From the NCBI GenBank assembly GCA_025677835.1, contig JAIXMR010000019.1, positions 215,779 to 279,778 on the forward strand: 64,000 bases of DNA, written 5' to 3'. Position 1 is the first letter of the stretch; every line of letters starts with the position of its first letter. The notes beneath the pieces are model-generated. The model had not been told where the DNA came from, ran no database searches, and worked only from the letters and a program-made list of their open reading frames with translations. The stretch comes from Sporodiniella umbellata (taxonomy: Eukaryota; Mucoromycota; Mucoromycetes; Mucorales; Rhizopodaceae). Shown in pieces: positions 33,602 through 46,638 of the stretch. The translations under genes were made by a program, and so were the position numbers.

Positions 33602-36282
33602 TCCATTTGTGTATTTTATTAAAAAAAAAAAAAAAAGACTACTTCTGGACAAGGGGAGAGGAAGGGGGGCTGATAAACACCATTGGCTTTGCGATAAAAG
33701 TTTTTTTTTTTCTTGATAGAGTATCCTATCGCTTGAATCCTTGTTTTTTTTTTTTGCCTTATCTATTCATATGAATGAGATGTTTTCTAGAAGTTACCGA
33801 TGTAGCTAAAAGTAGCTTATTCCTAATTCCAAAGTGAAATTAAGTGCATGTCGCACGATAAAAGGTATAAGCATACAGAGCTATTTTAAATGAGCCATAC
33901 TTATTAAAGTTTTCTATCAAAAATGAAAAAAAAAAAATTTAAAGGGTCAAAAAATAACGACAAGGACAACATCAGAATTCGCTTGTATTGAGGTATAGTG
34001 TTATGAATGGCAATAGTATTACTTGGCTAAAAAGTCTTGGCCTTGCCTAGTATAAACAGTTAAAACAGCGCATATATGGACACGATGCTGCGTTATTCAC
34101 CTGAAAGACTAAGAAGTATCAATAAAGTTCAGATTTAGCCGGGCGTGTTCTATTTTTTCAATATAAAAGTTTCGAACTAATTTTCAAGTATGTACATTTT
34201 ATCAAAACAAACATTTTAAAATCGTACATATATTTGAGACAATGTACTGACTTATTCTTAGGAAGTATCCGACCTTGATTCGTTAGCTCCATCGCAAAGC
34301 TTTAAATTGGAGTGGTGATACGTCATAAAAACTTCAAAGCTTCCGCCTATGTTTTTTGCTAAGTTTGCTTTGCTAAGTCTCCTCGTTGTTCTGCTTTCTT
34401 ATAGACTACTAATAACCTTTGTAGTGTAGCTTCTACATGTGGTTCGGAAAAGTGTGCCTTAAAACTTGTATTTTAAGGTATATTATAATTGGAAATACAA
34501 TGGCATGCCAACCCGTAGTCGTCAAAATATTCTAGATTTTTTGGAACTGCAACTGGGTTTCAGAGTCAACTACTTTATAGACTCAACGAAAGAATATGCA
34601 TGCCAATCCAGCTCGTCTTGTATAAGAGCTGTTTTTTGGTTTATTGAGAAAAAGAATAACAAAGCCTTACTAATGTGCGTAGCGTATCTTTAGTATTTGG
34701 CGATTGCCTTGACTCGTTCAAATATACTACCAATCATATGTATGTTCAGTCCTAGTCTCCATCATATTTTAAGCTTGTTTGGACTACATTTATTTTAAGA
34801 TCGATTAAAATACAACGACTCCTTTAGAATTCTTGTAAGATGGCTCGGATATCCTTGTTTGATAGTACCTGCTGTCTTCCAATTACCTTTCGCAAAGCAC
34901 ATTCTTTTTGTATTTAGAAAAAAAGAGTAAGAAGGTCTGCGCTCTATTCAGGAATAAAAAACTAATGCATACATTGAGGACCACAGCATACTTTTTTTTT
35001 TTTTTTTTTTTGCAAATCTTACATCTTGCTTTACCTGAGTTAGGCTTCTCATTCAAAGGGGACGTTTTAGGGCGGCTCCTTAATGGGTGCTTATGAAAAA
35101 GACAAGGTTTAAGGTTTATTATCTATCTCTGATTTCAAAAAAAGCGAAAACACCTAGGTACTTTATATAGTAAGGAAGCAGCAAAATAAGTCTACGTTAG
35201 TCTTCATAAAATAATAAAGCCAATCAATGTTTTAGTAAATGAAACGTACGAAACATGAAGACGTTGAGATCCTTTTTAAGCATTTTGTTGAACTACACTA
35301 TTTCGAATTGTGTTTTTTCTCGTTTTCGGCAATATGCGACACTTCTTTTTTTCCCTTCTTTGTTTGTACTTAATCTCGTGATAATCAATTCAATTGCTTC
35401 TGGTTTTTACGCCCAGGGGAAGCTGGTACAAAAAGACTGGTTTCTTTTAAACTGCATACGAGCGTAAACCCCCCCCCACAAATCAGTCGCAATCAAAGCA
35501 CAGATACCAAGTTTCTTTATTTGAAATGTACTAAAAAACGCATTTCCTAAAGATACAGCTATATAGCATCCAGGGCATTGTACAAACTATTATAGCCAAT
35601 CAAAAGCTGACCACAACCGTTTCAGCGACACATAATAAAAAAATGAAACGCTTACCATAAGTTCACATTTCACAACCTTCTTTTTTCAGAGCATCATATA
35701 TCGGTTGAGTCATACTCAAAATTATGCAAATGTTTTATTCCGTTTGCTTTCTTTACCCAAACATCGTTTGCAGTGCACTTCAATTCTAGTCATATGCAAT
35801 TTGTCCGGTGACCAACTTTTGTGCTTGTGAGACACAAATTTAGGTTTGTATTCTATGAGATAAAAAACAAAGCAATTGCTTTTTAATGCTCACTATGATC
35901 AACAGGCATGAAAAGAAAGCTATATATAAGTGCCAATATAGCTGATGTTATAAAGTAGCTCTATAAAAAAAAAAAAAGCGACATCTAGGTACAAATTTGG
36001 TTTCCAAGTTAGCTGTATATCAAAAAGCAATATCAAAACAAAAAGAACCAAAAGACTTGCACAATAGCCACAAACTATATAATCATCTTGAGCTCTTACA
36101 AACAGTTTAAAGCGCGGCATTCAATTAGATTTGATTCTTAAAAAAGAAAAGGAGAGGGAAGCATCAAGTAATAACCACTCGTTCAGTATCATTGGTTTCT
36201 ATGTTATCACTGCTGTTCAAAGACACAACTTGGACATGTTTTTCTTTTTTATTTTATTTTTTTTATTTTTAATTAATCTCGG
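33602..36282. other. gene desert, no confident gene
   Basis: About 2.7 kb, A+T-rich, with A/T runs at 33621, 34991 and 35965, and a C run at 35467. Two short ORFs were examined: plus 35255-35467, hydrophobic, and minus 35920-36120, with a hydrophobic core. Neither has family resemblance or clear splice context. Confidence 0.6.
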
Positions 36283-39200
36283 TTAATGAGAGTGTTCATC
36301 GCTATGGGGCCCGCCATAATAGTGTTGTGGATAATAGTAGGAAGGATACGCTGGAGAGTTGACACCGTAATAGACCATCCCATTTGCTTCATATCTTATA
36401 GGAACTCCAGGATAGATATAGTTGTGACTGACATCATAAGGTGTCATATGGCCGTTGGGAGGCTGGTATGACGGATAAGCCATTGTATACATTGACTGCC
36501 CTTCCAAGCCATACGAAACGCTAGGTGAATAGCTACGGTTCATAGGTCCAGCTTGAGTGAAAAAAGGAGGTATAAAGTGAGGTTGGCTATATGCAAACAC
36601 AGGTGGCGCTCTGTAACGTATCTCTTCATAGACAACAGTCTCATCTTGTACTCCAGGTATTTTTTCAGGAGGCAGAATTCCAAACACAGTTTGGTTTTCG
36701 ACCCGCTCTGGATCGTTCTCGTCATCAAGAATAACTTTCACATCAGAATCATCATGAGCTGAAGCAGCGGTGGAAGCTATATCGGGTGATTCCATAGTTG
36801 TAAAGCGCAGAACTTCACTGTTGGTAGTTGTCTCTGAATTTTTGTAGTAGCCACTGTTGTTTTGATCGTCAGCTTTGTGTTTTTCAGTACGTGGACTCAT
36901 ATTAGGCTTAAAATCTTTGCGGCTAGTTTCTGTACTTGGTTCATTTACAATATTATTTGAAGCCTCATCATCAGTTAGTGAAGACGGTTTTTGATCGCTT
37001 TTTTTTTGTCCTTTTGTTGGACGAGTTCTCCAATTATCACTTATTTCAGCTGCGGATTTTGTGTGACTTTGACCAAATTTTTTTCTGTAGAAAGGTTCAT
37101 TGGTATCACCAGTCAATCCGCTGCCATCAGTATCGCGCTGGTGTTTCGAATCGCTATTCTTGGGCGATGAATATAAATTGCCGTCCGATTTATATATATT
37201 ACTTCCACTAGAACTAGCAAATCGTGTGCTTCTATTTTCCCTTTCAACGCTATTCGAAGGTCCAGTCGAACGACTATTTTGTGCAAATATACTTCCCCAA
37301 GTATACGTAGAAAGTTCCTCGTTGGACACTATGCGAGAAGCAGTAGTGGTTTCGTTGGGAATTTCTACAGGTACATCTTTGGAATTTTTAGCTTCAGTAG
37401 TCTTTTTGGATGCTGTAGTATATTGCTTATTATTGTCTTTAATTCCAGAGTACATTTTTGTGTTTTCGCTCGATGAATTGACCGACGGCTCGTCAGTGCT
37501 TTTTGTTTCGGCTACCACCTCACTGCTTTTGAGAACCACAGGCTCAGATGTTTGTGCTGCGTTTTTGGGACTGCTATTTGTATCTATTTTCGATAAAACG
37601 TTGTTAATGCTAGTAGCAGGGATACATTTGACTTATAATACCTTCTGAAAATAAAGTCACAGTGGGGATGGCTGTATCAGCAAATGCATCAACCTCTACG
37701 GTATAGTTAGGTGATTGACTAGCACTCTCAAACTTATCAGAGACGTTCTCAAGCGTAACTGATGATAGTAAATCGGCTTCAGCATTGCTCTTGTTTTCAA
37801 CCAAGCTATTTAATTCGTTATGGTTCAAATTAAATAAATCATCATTCCAAGTGGCGGAAGGCCATTGATCGTCACTTCTTGTTTCAGCAGCAGTATTGTT
37901 ACAAGTATTGGTGGATAATTCATCTGTGTCGCTGTTGTCCATCTTAATATGTCGTTGTTTAGGAGTACTGCTTCTTGTAGTTACGGGGGATCGCTCTGAT
38001 TTTGGGGGTCTAGCAGCAAGGTTGTTTTGTTTAAAAATGTTAGTCCATGTAACTGAAGCTCCCTCGTTTGGCTGTGCTTTCTCATTTGTGTCAGCCTCAT
38101 TGTTGTTTACATATGATAAATCAGACTGAGGTAGCTTTTCCGTAATCGGTTCCTCTTCTGTAGTTTTATCAGAGGCGGCTGTTTGTTTCTGGTTTATATC
38201 AGTATCGTTTCCAGCAGATTTTGGTTGTTCCCAATTAACAATATCTCTTTCTTCAATGATTGAGCCTTCAGTAGAACCGCAATCAAGACACGCTCCAATA
38301 CTAGCCTCGTTTTTGCTTACTTTAGTTTTTGAGGAGGTATAATCTTTATGCAATTTAACGTCTGAATCCCCATCAAAAGTATTGCTGAAGACAGGGATAC
38401 GATCCAGTCTAGGAGAAACGGCTTCTGAGCCTGTTGATGTACGTCTGTTCTTGATAGAGACACTGTTTTGTTTAAACGTACTTTCCCATGTAGTTGGGGC
38501 AGGTTCGCTGGTTTTATCAATATCAGTATGTATCCCTTGATCGGAATTGTCTTCGACTGTGTTGTTTTCAGTATCTTCATTAGCTATATTGTTATCTACA
38601 CTAGTCTTTTGCCTTTCATCATCAAACGCTTTGTCTTTAAGGCTGAGTTTTTTGGAGACATTTTCCAAGTGATAATGTATGGACTTTCCGTTCTCTTTAT
38701 TTTCAGTTGAAGGCTCATCCAAAGTTACAGAGCCCCATTGATTATCTTCTTTAGTTTCTTTGGGAGAACCACCCCAGGTTGCAGAGTCATGGTGAGCCTC
38801 ATTTTTTTTTTCTGCGTGAGCATCACTCCAGGCGGTGGAAGGCCGCTGATCGTCACTTCTTGTTTCAGCAGCAGTATTGTTACAAGTATTGGCGGATAAC
38901 TCATCTGTGTCGCTGTTGTCCATCTTAATATGTCGTTGTTTAGGAGTACTGCTTCTTGTAGTTACGGGGGATCGCTCTGATTTTGGGGGTCTAGCAGCAA
39001 GGTTGTTTTGTTTAAAAATGTTTGTCCAGGTAGCTGAAGCCCCTTCATGAGCTTTTGACGCTTTGCTATTGATATCATTTGACCGATCATTTTCTCTAGA
39101 AAAGATGTCGCTGCCGCAGACTTCAGTGTAGTTACTTTGTCCTTCGTTTATGCTATCACAAACAGATGCGGGCAACTCGCTATGACTAGTATTCTTGTTT

Positions 39201-40716
39201 GTATCAAGGCTGATTTGGTGTGTGCCAAACTCAGTACGTACAGGCACTTCAGCTTCAAGTTCTTCAGGGCGGTTTTCAAATTGAAGAGAACCCTCATTAG
39301 GGGTTTCATTTGAACTGTTTCCTCCTAAAATAAAACCATGGTATAAACATACAGCTGTAGTTGCTTTTAGTTTTTGTTTACCTTTAAAGTCTGAACCTGT
39401 CTGTGCTTTTTTGTTCGCAGATTTTGGAGTAGAGCGTTTTGCTTTAGAAGCTCTTTTTTTCTTACCATCTTGTACAAAGAAAGAGAAACGTTAGCTTTGG
39501 TTAACTAGGCTCAAAATGTATCTTACTATTTGAACTCTGATCTTCTTTTGCTTGGATAGAGTCGTTAATAGGTAAAGACAGATCTTCGTTAGAACGGCTA
39601 GTCGAAGACTCTCTGAGAGCAAAATCGTTCCAAGCACTCAATGCTGGTGAGTTCTTTTTAAGCGCTTTTCCCTTATTTCGATTTGTTTTTCGATTGAAGC
39701 TTTTTTTGTCTTTTGCTATAGGTGCATAGGCAGAGTCCTTTTTTGTAGGTGAAACTAACAACTCAGTATCAGGATTACCAATAGGCAGCCCGTGAGAAGT
39801 AGAAAGTGGGCTATGACAATCGCTATTTGTTATTTTTTGAGCGGGGCATTTGACCCCCGGATCGCTCGTTGACAATTTGGAATTACAAATGCTGGTATCA
39901 TTGTCGTTAGCCGAAGATTTGGGAATTTCGCTCTGATTTGTCTGCACTTGAGAGCTGTATACGTTTTTTTTATCATTGTTTGCTGATGTTTCAGATATGG
40001 ATAATGCGTTGTTGTATGCATGTATGGTATTGTTGGTATAATTGTGTTTGCTCGAGATGTTGTCGTCTGTTAATGAATTAAAAGAGGCGTCATGAGCTTG
40101 CTTCGAAGACCCTGCTTCATCTTTAGTTGAATTATTTTTAGGATCTATAAGAGGGTTATGTTTGGGGCAAGGCTTATCGATTGCTGTTCTGCTTTTCTGG
40201 CAAGGAATGCACACCTCAATGCTTCCAAAAACAAGACTAGTTTTCTTAATCGAAAAAAGTTTTAAATTTTTTTAAAGCTTTTCTTATTTGTTTTCTTTTT
40301 TTTACTTTTGCTGTTTTAGGTTTCGATTGGGAATCTTCGTTTAGGTTTTCTGGTGTCCAGTTTGACCAACTGGAAGATGCACCGCCAACTTCTATGTCAT
40401 CGTGTGTTTGTTTTTTTATTTCCCGATTACTATATGCTTTTTTATAGCGTCCTCGATCCTCACGATTTTTCTCAGAACTAATCTTCCGATTTTGTTCAAT
40501 AAAGTTTCCATTGGAAGAGACACTATCCTGGTCTTCTTCTGGTTCACTCTCAGAACAGGCTACCTCTTCAGAGTAAGAGCCTTCTGAATCGTAACTATCG
40601 GACGACTGACAAGATCTACTCTCCGAGATCTCAGACGATTGAGAAGCATCAGAGTCATCCTCTCCTAAATACTCTATGCGGCGCTGTCTGCTCATTGCTT
40701 TGATAAGACGCGACAT
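36283..40716 (-). CDS. large intrinsically disordered protein with recurring W-x3-F-x-Q-N motifs
   Basis: Not recognised. Five exons (40306-40716, 39527-40214, 39382-39468, 37642-39324, 36283-37583) close exactly in frame to 1389 residues. The N-terminus is acidic and Ser-rich. A small Cys cluster follows (VCIPCQKSRTAIDKPCPKH), perhaps a zinc knuckle. The body is low-complexity Ser/Asn/Asp/Lys/Thr with Trp-centred motifs: TWTNIFKQNNLAARP twice, TWESTFKQN, TWGSIFAQN and looser AWNDF, SSWSNW. Each sits in a basic/Ser-Pro context. The C-terminal 120 residues are Tyr/Pro/Gly-rich (YPSYYYPQHYYGG), of a kind common in RNA-binding or granule proteins. That suggests a scaffold with short linear motifs for one partner; this is inference. 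Confidence 0.85.
37847..38061. repeat. direct repeat copy A inside the disordered-protein gene
   Basis: About 215 bp nearly identical to 38828-39042 (offset 981 bp). It codes for the motif block starting TWTNIFKQNN and the following Ser/Thr/Asp-rich segment. Differences are only a few bases, concentrated at the edges. Confidence 0.93.
38828..39042. repeat. direct repeat copy B inside the disordered-protein gene
   Basis: Partner of 37847-38061 in the same exon and orientation. The sequence between them contains a third, diverged motif block (TWESTFKQN), so the duplication involved a unit of about 1 kb or arose by later gene conversion. Confidence 0.93.
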
Positions 40717-43700
40717 AGCGAATATAACGGAAAAATAAAAAATAAAAAATAAAAAAGCAGAGAAAAATTAAAAGAGGGAAAAAAGGTGCCAAAAAAAATT
40801 GCTTTAAAGCAAATGTTGTTAAAGCGCCGTTCACTGAACTGATTAAGCGCATTTCTCTATTGAGGTTTGAAAAAAGATAAAGCTTACTATTGTATAAAAG
40901 CAAGATCAGGGTATTTGTTTTGTCTTCTACAAACACAGCAAGACACGAACTTTTAGTACTATTCGGAACAAACAGTCTCAGCTATCAAAGTAAATAGCAG
41001 TACAAGTATGTGTTAGTCTAAGAATTGTTGACTGTGCCGTATCAAGCACAGGCTACGATTATATCTCGTTTTTTAGTTTAAACCAGTATTGTATACAAAT
41101 ATAAAGAACACAAACACTTATATAAAATGTAGTAGATATTTACTTTTAATCTGCCATGATGTCTAAAGCTTTAGATTTGCAACATATTTTAAAACTATTA
41201 GTCCGTTTGTTGTATTTGACAAATTAAAAATTGAGAAAAAGTTGCTATATTCTTGTTAGACAAAGCAAATATGTCTTAATCATAACTAAATTTAAGATGA
41301 CCATACCTCTTTATATTTTTGCTGACTTGTATCTTATTTGAGCTCGATGGGGGAAATGCCAGCTGCCAATACTCAATTTTCTTTATAAGAGCATTGTTGA
41401 TCGCCAATCAATAGCAACAAGTATACTTATGGCACTACATTACTTTTTTCTACGTTTTGTCTGAAAACACAAAAAAACAAATATCTTCTATTTCAAAAAG
41501 ACAGAAATTCTTGTCACAAAATAACTACGCTCAATTGCAAAAATTTAGCTAAGGAAAAAAACTCAAAGCTACTCTCTCAAAATTCTTAATGCATTTTTAC
41601 ACTATATTGTACGGAGGTTTAGTATTAGACTTAGGTTAAGTTTAGTATGTAGCTTGTAAGAGCAAATCAAGACTGTAGCTTTATACCAAGGCAAAGACAA
41701 TATGTATTTATAAGATCTGGTTACTGAAATATTTGATAGATTATATGGGTGTTTATTAGCTATGGTTAGGCTTTTAAGAAAACTGTTTAGTAGATTTAGA
41801 TCAAACGCTAGATAGTCAAACATATGGATTAATAGAGGTTATGAGAACATTGTTTTTAGTAATACAGCTCCGCTACTATTATAGTAACCAAGCGTATACA
41901 TACAAATTGATACAGTGTTTATGTGTGATACAATGGAAAGTGTCAAGGGATTATATACTATGGTTCAAATAGTGGCTTAGACAGACTTGGACAGTGGATT
42001 AGACAGTAGGCTAAAAGATTCTACAGAATAATAGCCTATTTGTTTAGATAATAAGCTTAATTTTTTCAGGGTTTAAAAATGATTACAGCTTTAGTTTTTT
42101 TATAATAGCTCTCGTACATACAGGGAAAAGGTATAATAAAAAACAAACAAAGTCGGTACCACCCAGATTTACCTTACCATATTTGTCGTGTTTTTGTTCT
42201 CCAAAAAAATGCAACTAGTCAGCAAGGTTTGTATGTTATACTTGTAGGCGATAGAGACTCGAAAAAAAAAAAAAAAAAACTCTTCAAAAACCAGTACGGT
42301 CTGTATCTCAATAACTTGGCTTTTATATGAAAAGGGGGTGTCAGTGTATTACTGTTGGGCTTTATATTTGTGTCGAAAATAAAGCAAATCAATATCTTTT
42401 CTGTTTTTTTTTTTTTGGAAAAAATAGTCTCATTCGACAGAAAAATTCAATATCCTTTTTTATAATGCCTTTTTGCTGTTTTGGTAAGAATGAAAACGAG
42501 GCAGTCGTCCAAGTGATATTTATTTTTATTAATAACTGATGAATATATTTCTGAAGTCCCCCAACATGACTAAAACCAAATGTTGGCTATAACTGTTACT
42601 ATTGTCGTTATGCATTTAACTACAGTTATATTTTACACAAAGTATACTCAAATAGAGTCTCAATAACTTTGCTCAGCCTAATCTATAAAAGTAAGGTATT
42701 AGACGTAGCTGTATTTTACATTACGGGACATAGGTGTGGATAAACCAATTTCCATCAGTGTTTTTTTTTAGTCAATTATTTTTTTGACTCTTTAGAGTCA
42801 GTGTCATTTCATTTTACTGTGTGAATTTATTTTATAAAACCAAACTGTTTTCTACAAAAGTTGTTTGTTCTTTTGTTTTTAAAAAAAAGAGGAAGAAGCT
42901 AGTGCTCAATATTTGGAGATTGTAAAGAACTACTTTTTATCTTAAATAGTTTTACAAAAAAAAAAAAGAGAGAAAAGCTCAAAAACTATAAATTTAAATA
43001 TTTAAAAGCTATAATCATATTTTTTCAGTCAAAAAGGGCTTCGTAAATAGCAATATATCTTAATAAAAAGAATCTAGTAAAATGAGGTTCTAGTTTTTAA
43101 AGATCAGGAATATAAACAGCCCTAAAATCAATTACCAGTGAAACAGCGTTTTACTTCAAGACAAGCTTATGAAAATTTTAAATAGCAAGTGTACTAGACA
43201 CTGCTAATATACTAGAATGTTGCAATTGAAAATGTATAAAAGCGGGCTACAAATGAATGAGTTTATCTTTATTTAATTGACAGCAAATTTTTATTTATAA
43301 AATTACATCAAGATATCCATATGCTTCTGTGTATGATGCTTTTTGCTATTGTTCTTTTTGTTGGTTTTGAAAAAAAAAAAATCTTTGGCTAGTGATCTAT
43401 ATAAATTGCTTCTTGAACCTACCAACAAACATCCAAGCTAAAAAGCCGGATGGGCAAAATCTCATAATATGAATTTGAAAATGTATAACTAACCTTCTAG
43501 GTGGTCCACAAAAGTTTTGAAGCACAATAAAGTTTACAAAACTAATCTAATTACTTTTTTGGTTCATCCAATAGACGTTTCAAATTCAATTTTTAATTAG
43601 AGCTTCAAAAATTGAAACAAAAAAATTTAGCTATTTAACAGTTTTCTTTATCTTTTTCTATTATTATTTGGCTTATAGTTGTTTTGCTTTATTTGAAGTA

Positions 43701-45262
43701 GCTCCATATCGTCGGCTTAAATTCATAAAGCTATTACATAGTATTGTTATATTTTTGATTCATTTTGCATAAAATAATTTGTAGCGGAGATGAAAATTGA
43801 ATGCCACTTTGTATTTTGCACTGTCTCAAACTTATAACAACTTCGAGAAAACTATGTAAAAAAGTTGCTATAGACTTTCCTCATGGTAAAAATTGTTTTT
43901 TTGCTACAATTTGTATAGAATTTTACGCTACCAATATGAAAAATACAAAACTGTACCGTCAGCAAATCCGTCGAAAAGCAATATCTATACTAACTTTATA
44001 ACCGAAAATATTCGCTTAGATAAAAATCAATTAGTGGTCTCTAGTGAATGACAAATGTTCTGAAGATGACTTATTAATCTGTATAATTTACCTATTTGAA
44101 TTTAATCAATTTCTTCAATATTGCAGTGAATTTTTCAGGGTTTTTTTTTTTTTTTTTGGCGATTAAGGTATCTCAATGTGTTTGCATTAGTTTTTTTTTT
44201 TTAAGATCTTCACGCTTAAAATCATTTTGGTTTATACTAAAATGAGTCGTATAAAACGGTACTTTTGTTTGAATATTAATCAAATTATTTCTCTTACAAG
44301 AAATTTCAAAGCAACACTATATATTAAAAAGCCTAGTCTCAAAACAGTGGGCTTATAACTAAAAGTACGAAAATAGAGTGCATAAAAAAGTTCAAATCCT
44401 AGCTTATTATTACGCTTTTTTGCAATGCGATACAATAGAATCTTATCTTTACTACTACTACTGAAAAAAAAATCAATTAAAGGTAAGTGTCTTAAAATTA
44501 AAAATTACTGCAATAGATGAAAATAATAGCCAAAAATAAACAGAACGCAACTGTTACCTAAAGTAAATACATAATGTAGAGGCTTTATATTCACTGCTAC
44601 CATGAAAAATACACAAAGTGAAAGCTCAAAAGCTTATAATAATTGTGTTCTGCTGAACCTAACATGAAGCGCTACAGACTGATCTAGAATAAAACCTAAA
44701 TATTTACTCGTATATTAACATTTCTCTCACAAGCAGTTTTTCATTGAAGAAAAACTTCGCTCCTCTTTTTAAAAAGCTTTGGTAGCTTTTCTAGTTGTTC
44801 TTTTATTTGGATAGCAAGCGTCTCTTTTTTCTCAAACCAAAAGAGGTAATGATGCAGTTTCTCGACATTACTCTGAATTAAATTACATTCAGAGCAGTTA
44901 TCATTCAGTGTTTACTTAAATTTTGGAATAGACCTTTTGGTATATTACAGCAATACTAAAACCAAATCAGTTTATATCCTACAGGCTCCTTACTATCAAA
45001 ACCATTCCATAGCGAGCAAAATTCTCCAAAAAAAAAAATTACAGGGTGCAGTCTTTGATGATAAAACAAGACCTCAGCTCCAAAAAAAGGCTGTTTTTAT
45101 ATTCTTGTTTTTCCGATTTTAAACTAAAGCTTCTGAAAACTTTAACAAAAAAAAAAAGCGTCGTCCTTGAGATATTGAGCTACTTGGGATTTATTGTAGT
45201 TTAGACTGTACATGAAATTTTCAAAGATCGTGTACCATTCCTGTTTCTACGAACAAAGAGCA
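40717..45262. other. gene desert, no confident gene
   Basis: About 4.5 kb of strongly A+T-rich sequence with many stops in all frames. Holds A/T runs (42260, 44138), TA-rich stretches and only short chance ORFs. No transposon hallmark, tRNA or conserved protein fragment recognised. Confidence 0.65.
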
Positions 45263-46638
45263 TTAGTAGTGAATTTCCAAAAAAAAAAAAAAAAAAAAAA
45301 AAAGCCAACCATCAAGTGCGTTGTAATAAAGCCAATTTTTGATGGGAAGATCATTGGCAGATAAAGTTCTTAATATATCTTGTGACAATATCCCACCAAC
45401 AATAGCAGCAACAGGGGCTATTTCCGTTTTATACAAAGAACAAACTTGCCTATTTAGCCCTAGTTAGGAAACTTTAAATATATAAAAAGAAAAAGAAATA
45501 CCTAAACAATGAAGTTTGCAACAGATCAGAGTGGGTTATACCCATTTTTTCAAAGTATGTATCTCTCTGATCGATTATTGTTTCAACTTCTTCTTCAGAA
45601 GGAAAGTGCCCATTCTCTCGTTGAAACATAAACAAAACTTAAAATAAAATCGTTAGATATATCGAAAAAACTATTAAGCTTCTTACCATAAATAACGTAA
45701 GCCATTGGCGATATCCTTTTTTTTAAAGTTTTTAAGGTCATACTCGACCAGTTTTTTAGCAAAGATTTTTCTAGGCTTAAATACTGCTCATTATGAGTAG
45801 TTTTTTCCGTGCCATCATTCGTTTTTTTCTCTCTAGAATGGCGAAAGGCAAATACTAAGCTTAGGAATCTTTACGCGAATATATACTGGTACTCACTGAA
45901 CATAAGTATGGTCCATTAAGTCACAGAAAATGTATCCAAACCAACCGAAAGCGTCTGATGCATAAAATGGTTTCTTGACGCATCTTCTTATGTTGTCAAT
46001 ACGATGCTAAAGAGCATGAGTTACTTCCATTCGTGTAGCTCTAATGTATCGAACTTACCATAAATTTATAGTCGGAATGCACCAAACAAACAACACTAAA
46101 CTTCTCGAAATAGCTGTCTGGCTTTGCGCTAACATCGTCTTTGTCGACAATAACCTCAACACGAGGGTTGAGTAGTCGAATGTTATGTGATACAGCTTCT
46201 GCTCGCTATTTTTCGCTTGTAAACGAATACCTGATATTGTAGAGAAAAACGAGGAGAACTTACATTTTTTCCAATATCGTTTTGAGACAGTAAGAATTGC
46301 GCTCCTAAGTCAAATTCAGATACTGTCTCATGATCTATTATTGTAAGGCTTCCAATGCCGGCTAGAACAAGGTTTTTGCAAACTTCGTTACTAAGTGCCC
46401 GAATGTTTGCAATCAAGACGCTGGCATTTCCAATGCTGAAATGGCTTTGTTTAATTACAGTCGAAAAAAAAAAAAAAACACACTGAGATTGTTTACCGTT
46501 GTTGCGCGTCAAGTCCCCAGAGCCTGATTTGTCGATCATAGATGGCAGCCTCGTCTTTAAAAGGGGCAACGATATAAGTTATTAAATTAATCTTGTGAAT
46601 TTGAAATCTAATTATCAACCTTTCGAAATTTGTGTCAT
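45263..46638 (-). CDS. AOS1: SUMO-activating enzyme subunit 1 (AOS1/SAE1)
   Basis: Non-catalytic half of the SUMO E1 heterodimer with UBA2, nuclear. Eight exons (46620-46638, 46497-46554, 46264-46435, 46059-46205, 45897-46006, 45687-45832, 45502-45637, 45263-45449) close in frame to 324 residues. The start MTQISKDEAAIYDRQIRLWG is diagnostic. The Rossmann-like core follows (EVCKNLVLAGIGSLTIIDHE, DLGAQFLL) and the C-terminal lobe reads EIAPVAAIVGGILSQDILR. The usual Gly-rich loop is altered (LIANIRALSNEV), consistent with the ATP site being in UBA2. The last exon ends with a 25-T run that codes seven Phe before the stop, so the exact C-terminus depends on the run length. Confidence 0.93.
45279..45303. 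repeat. 25-bp homopolymer (T on the coding strand) inside the AOS1 last exon
   Basis: Uninterrupted run located between the conserved NALDGW motif and the stop codon. In the given length it is read through as Leu plus seven Phe; a change of one base would alter the tail. Confidence 0.9.

Noticed and set aside
35255..35467. Hydrophobic plus-strand ORF near a C run
   Set aside because: Could be a signal peptide-like start, but nothing follows it and no acceptor or donor extends it.
40246..40260. Apparent frameshift after the first exon of the disordered-protein gene
   Set aside because: Explained by a normal intron at 40215-40305 (GTAAAA donor, TTGAG acceptor), after which the whole gene closes in frame.
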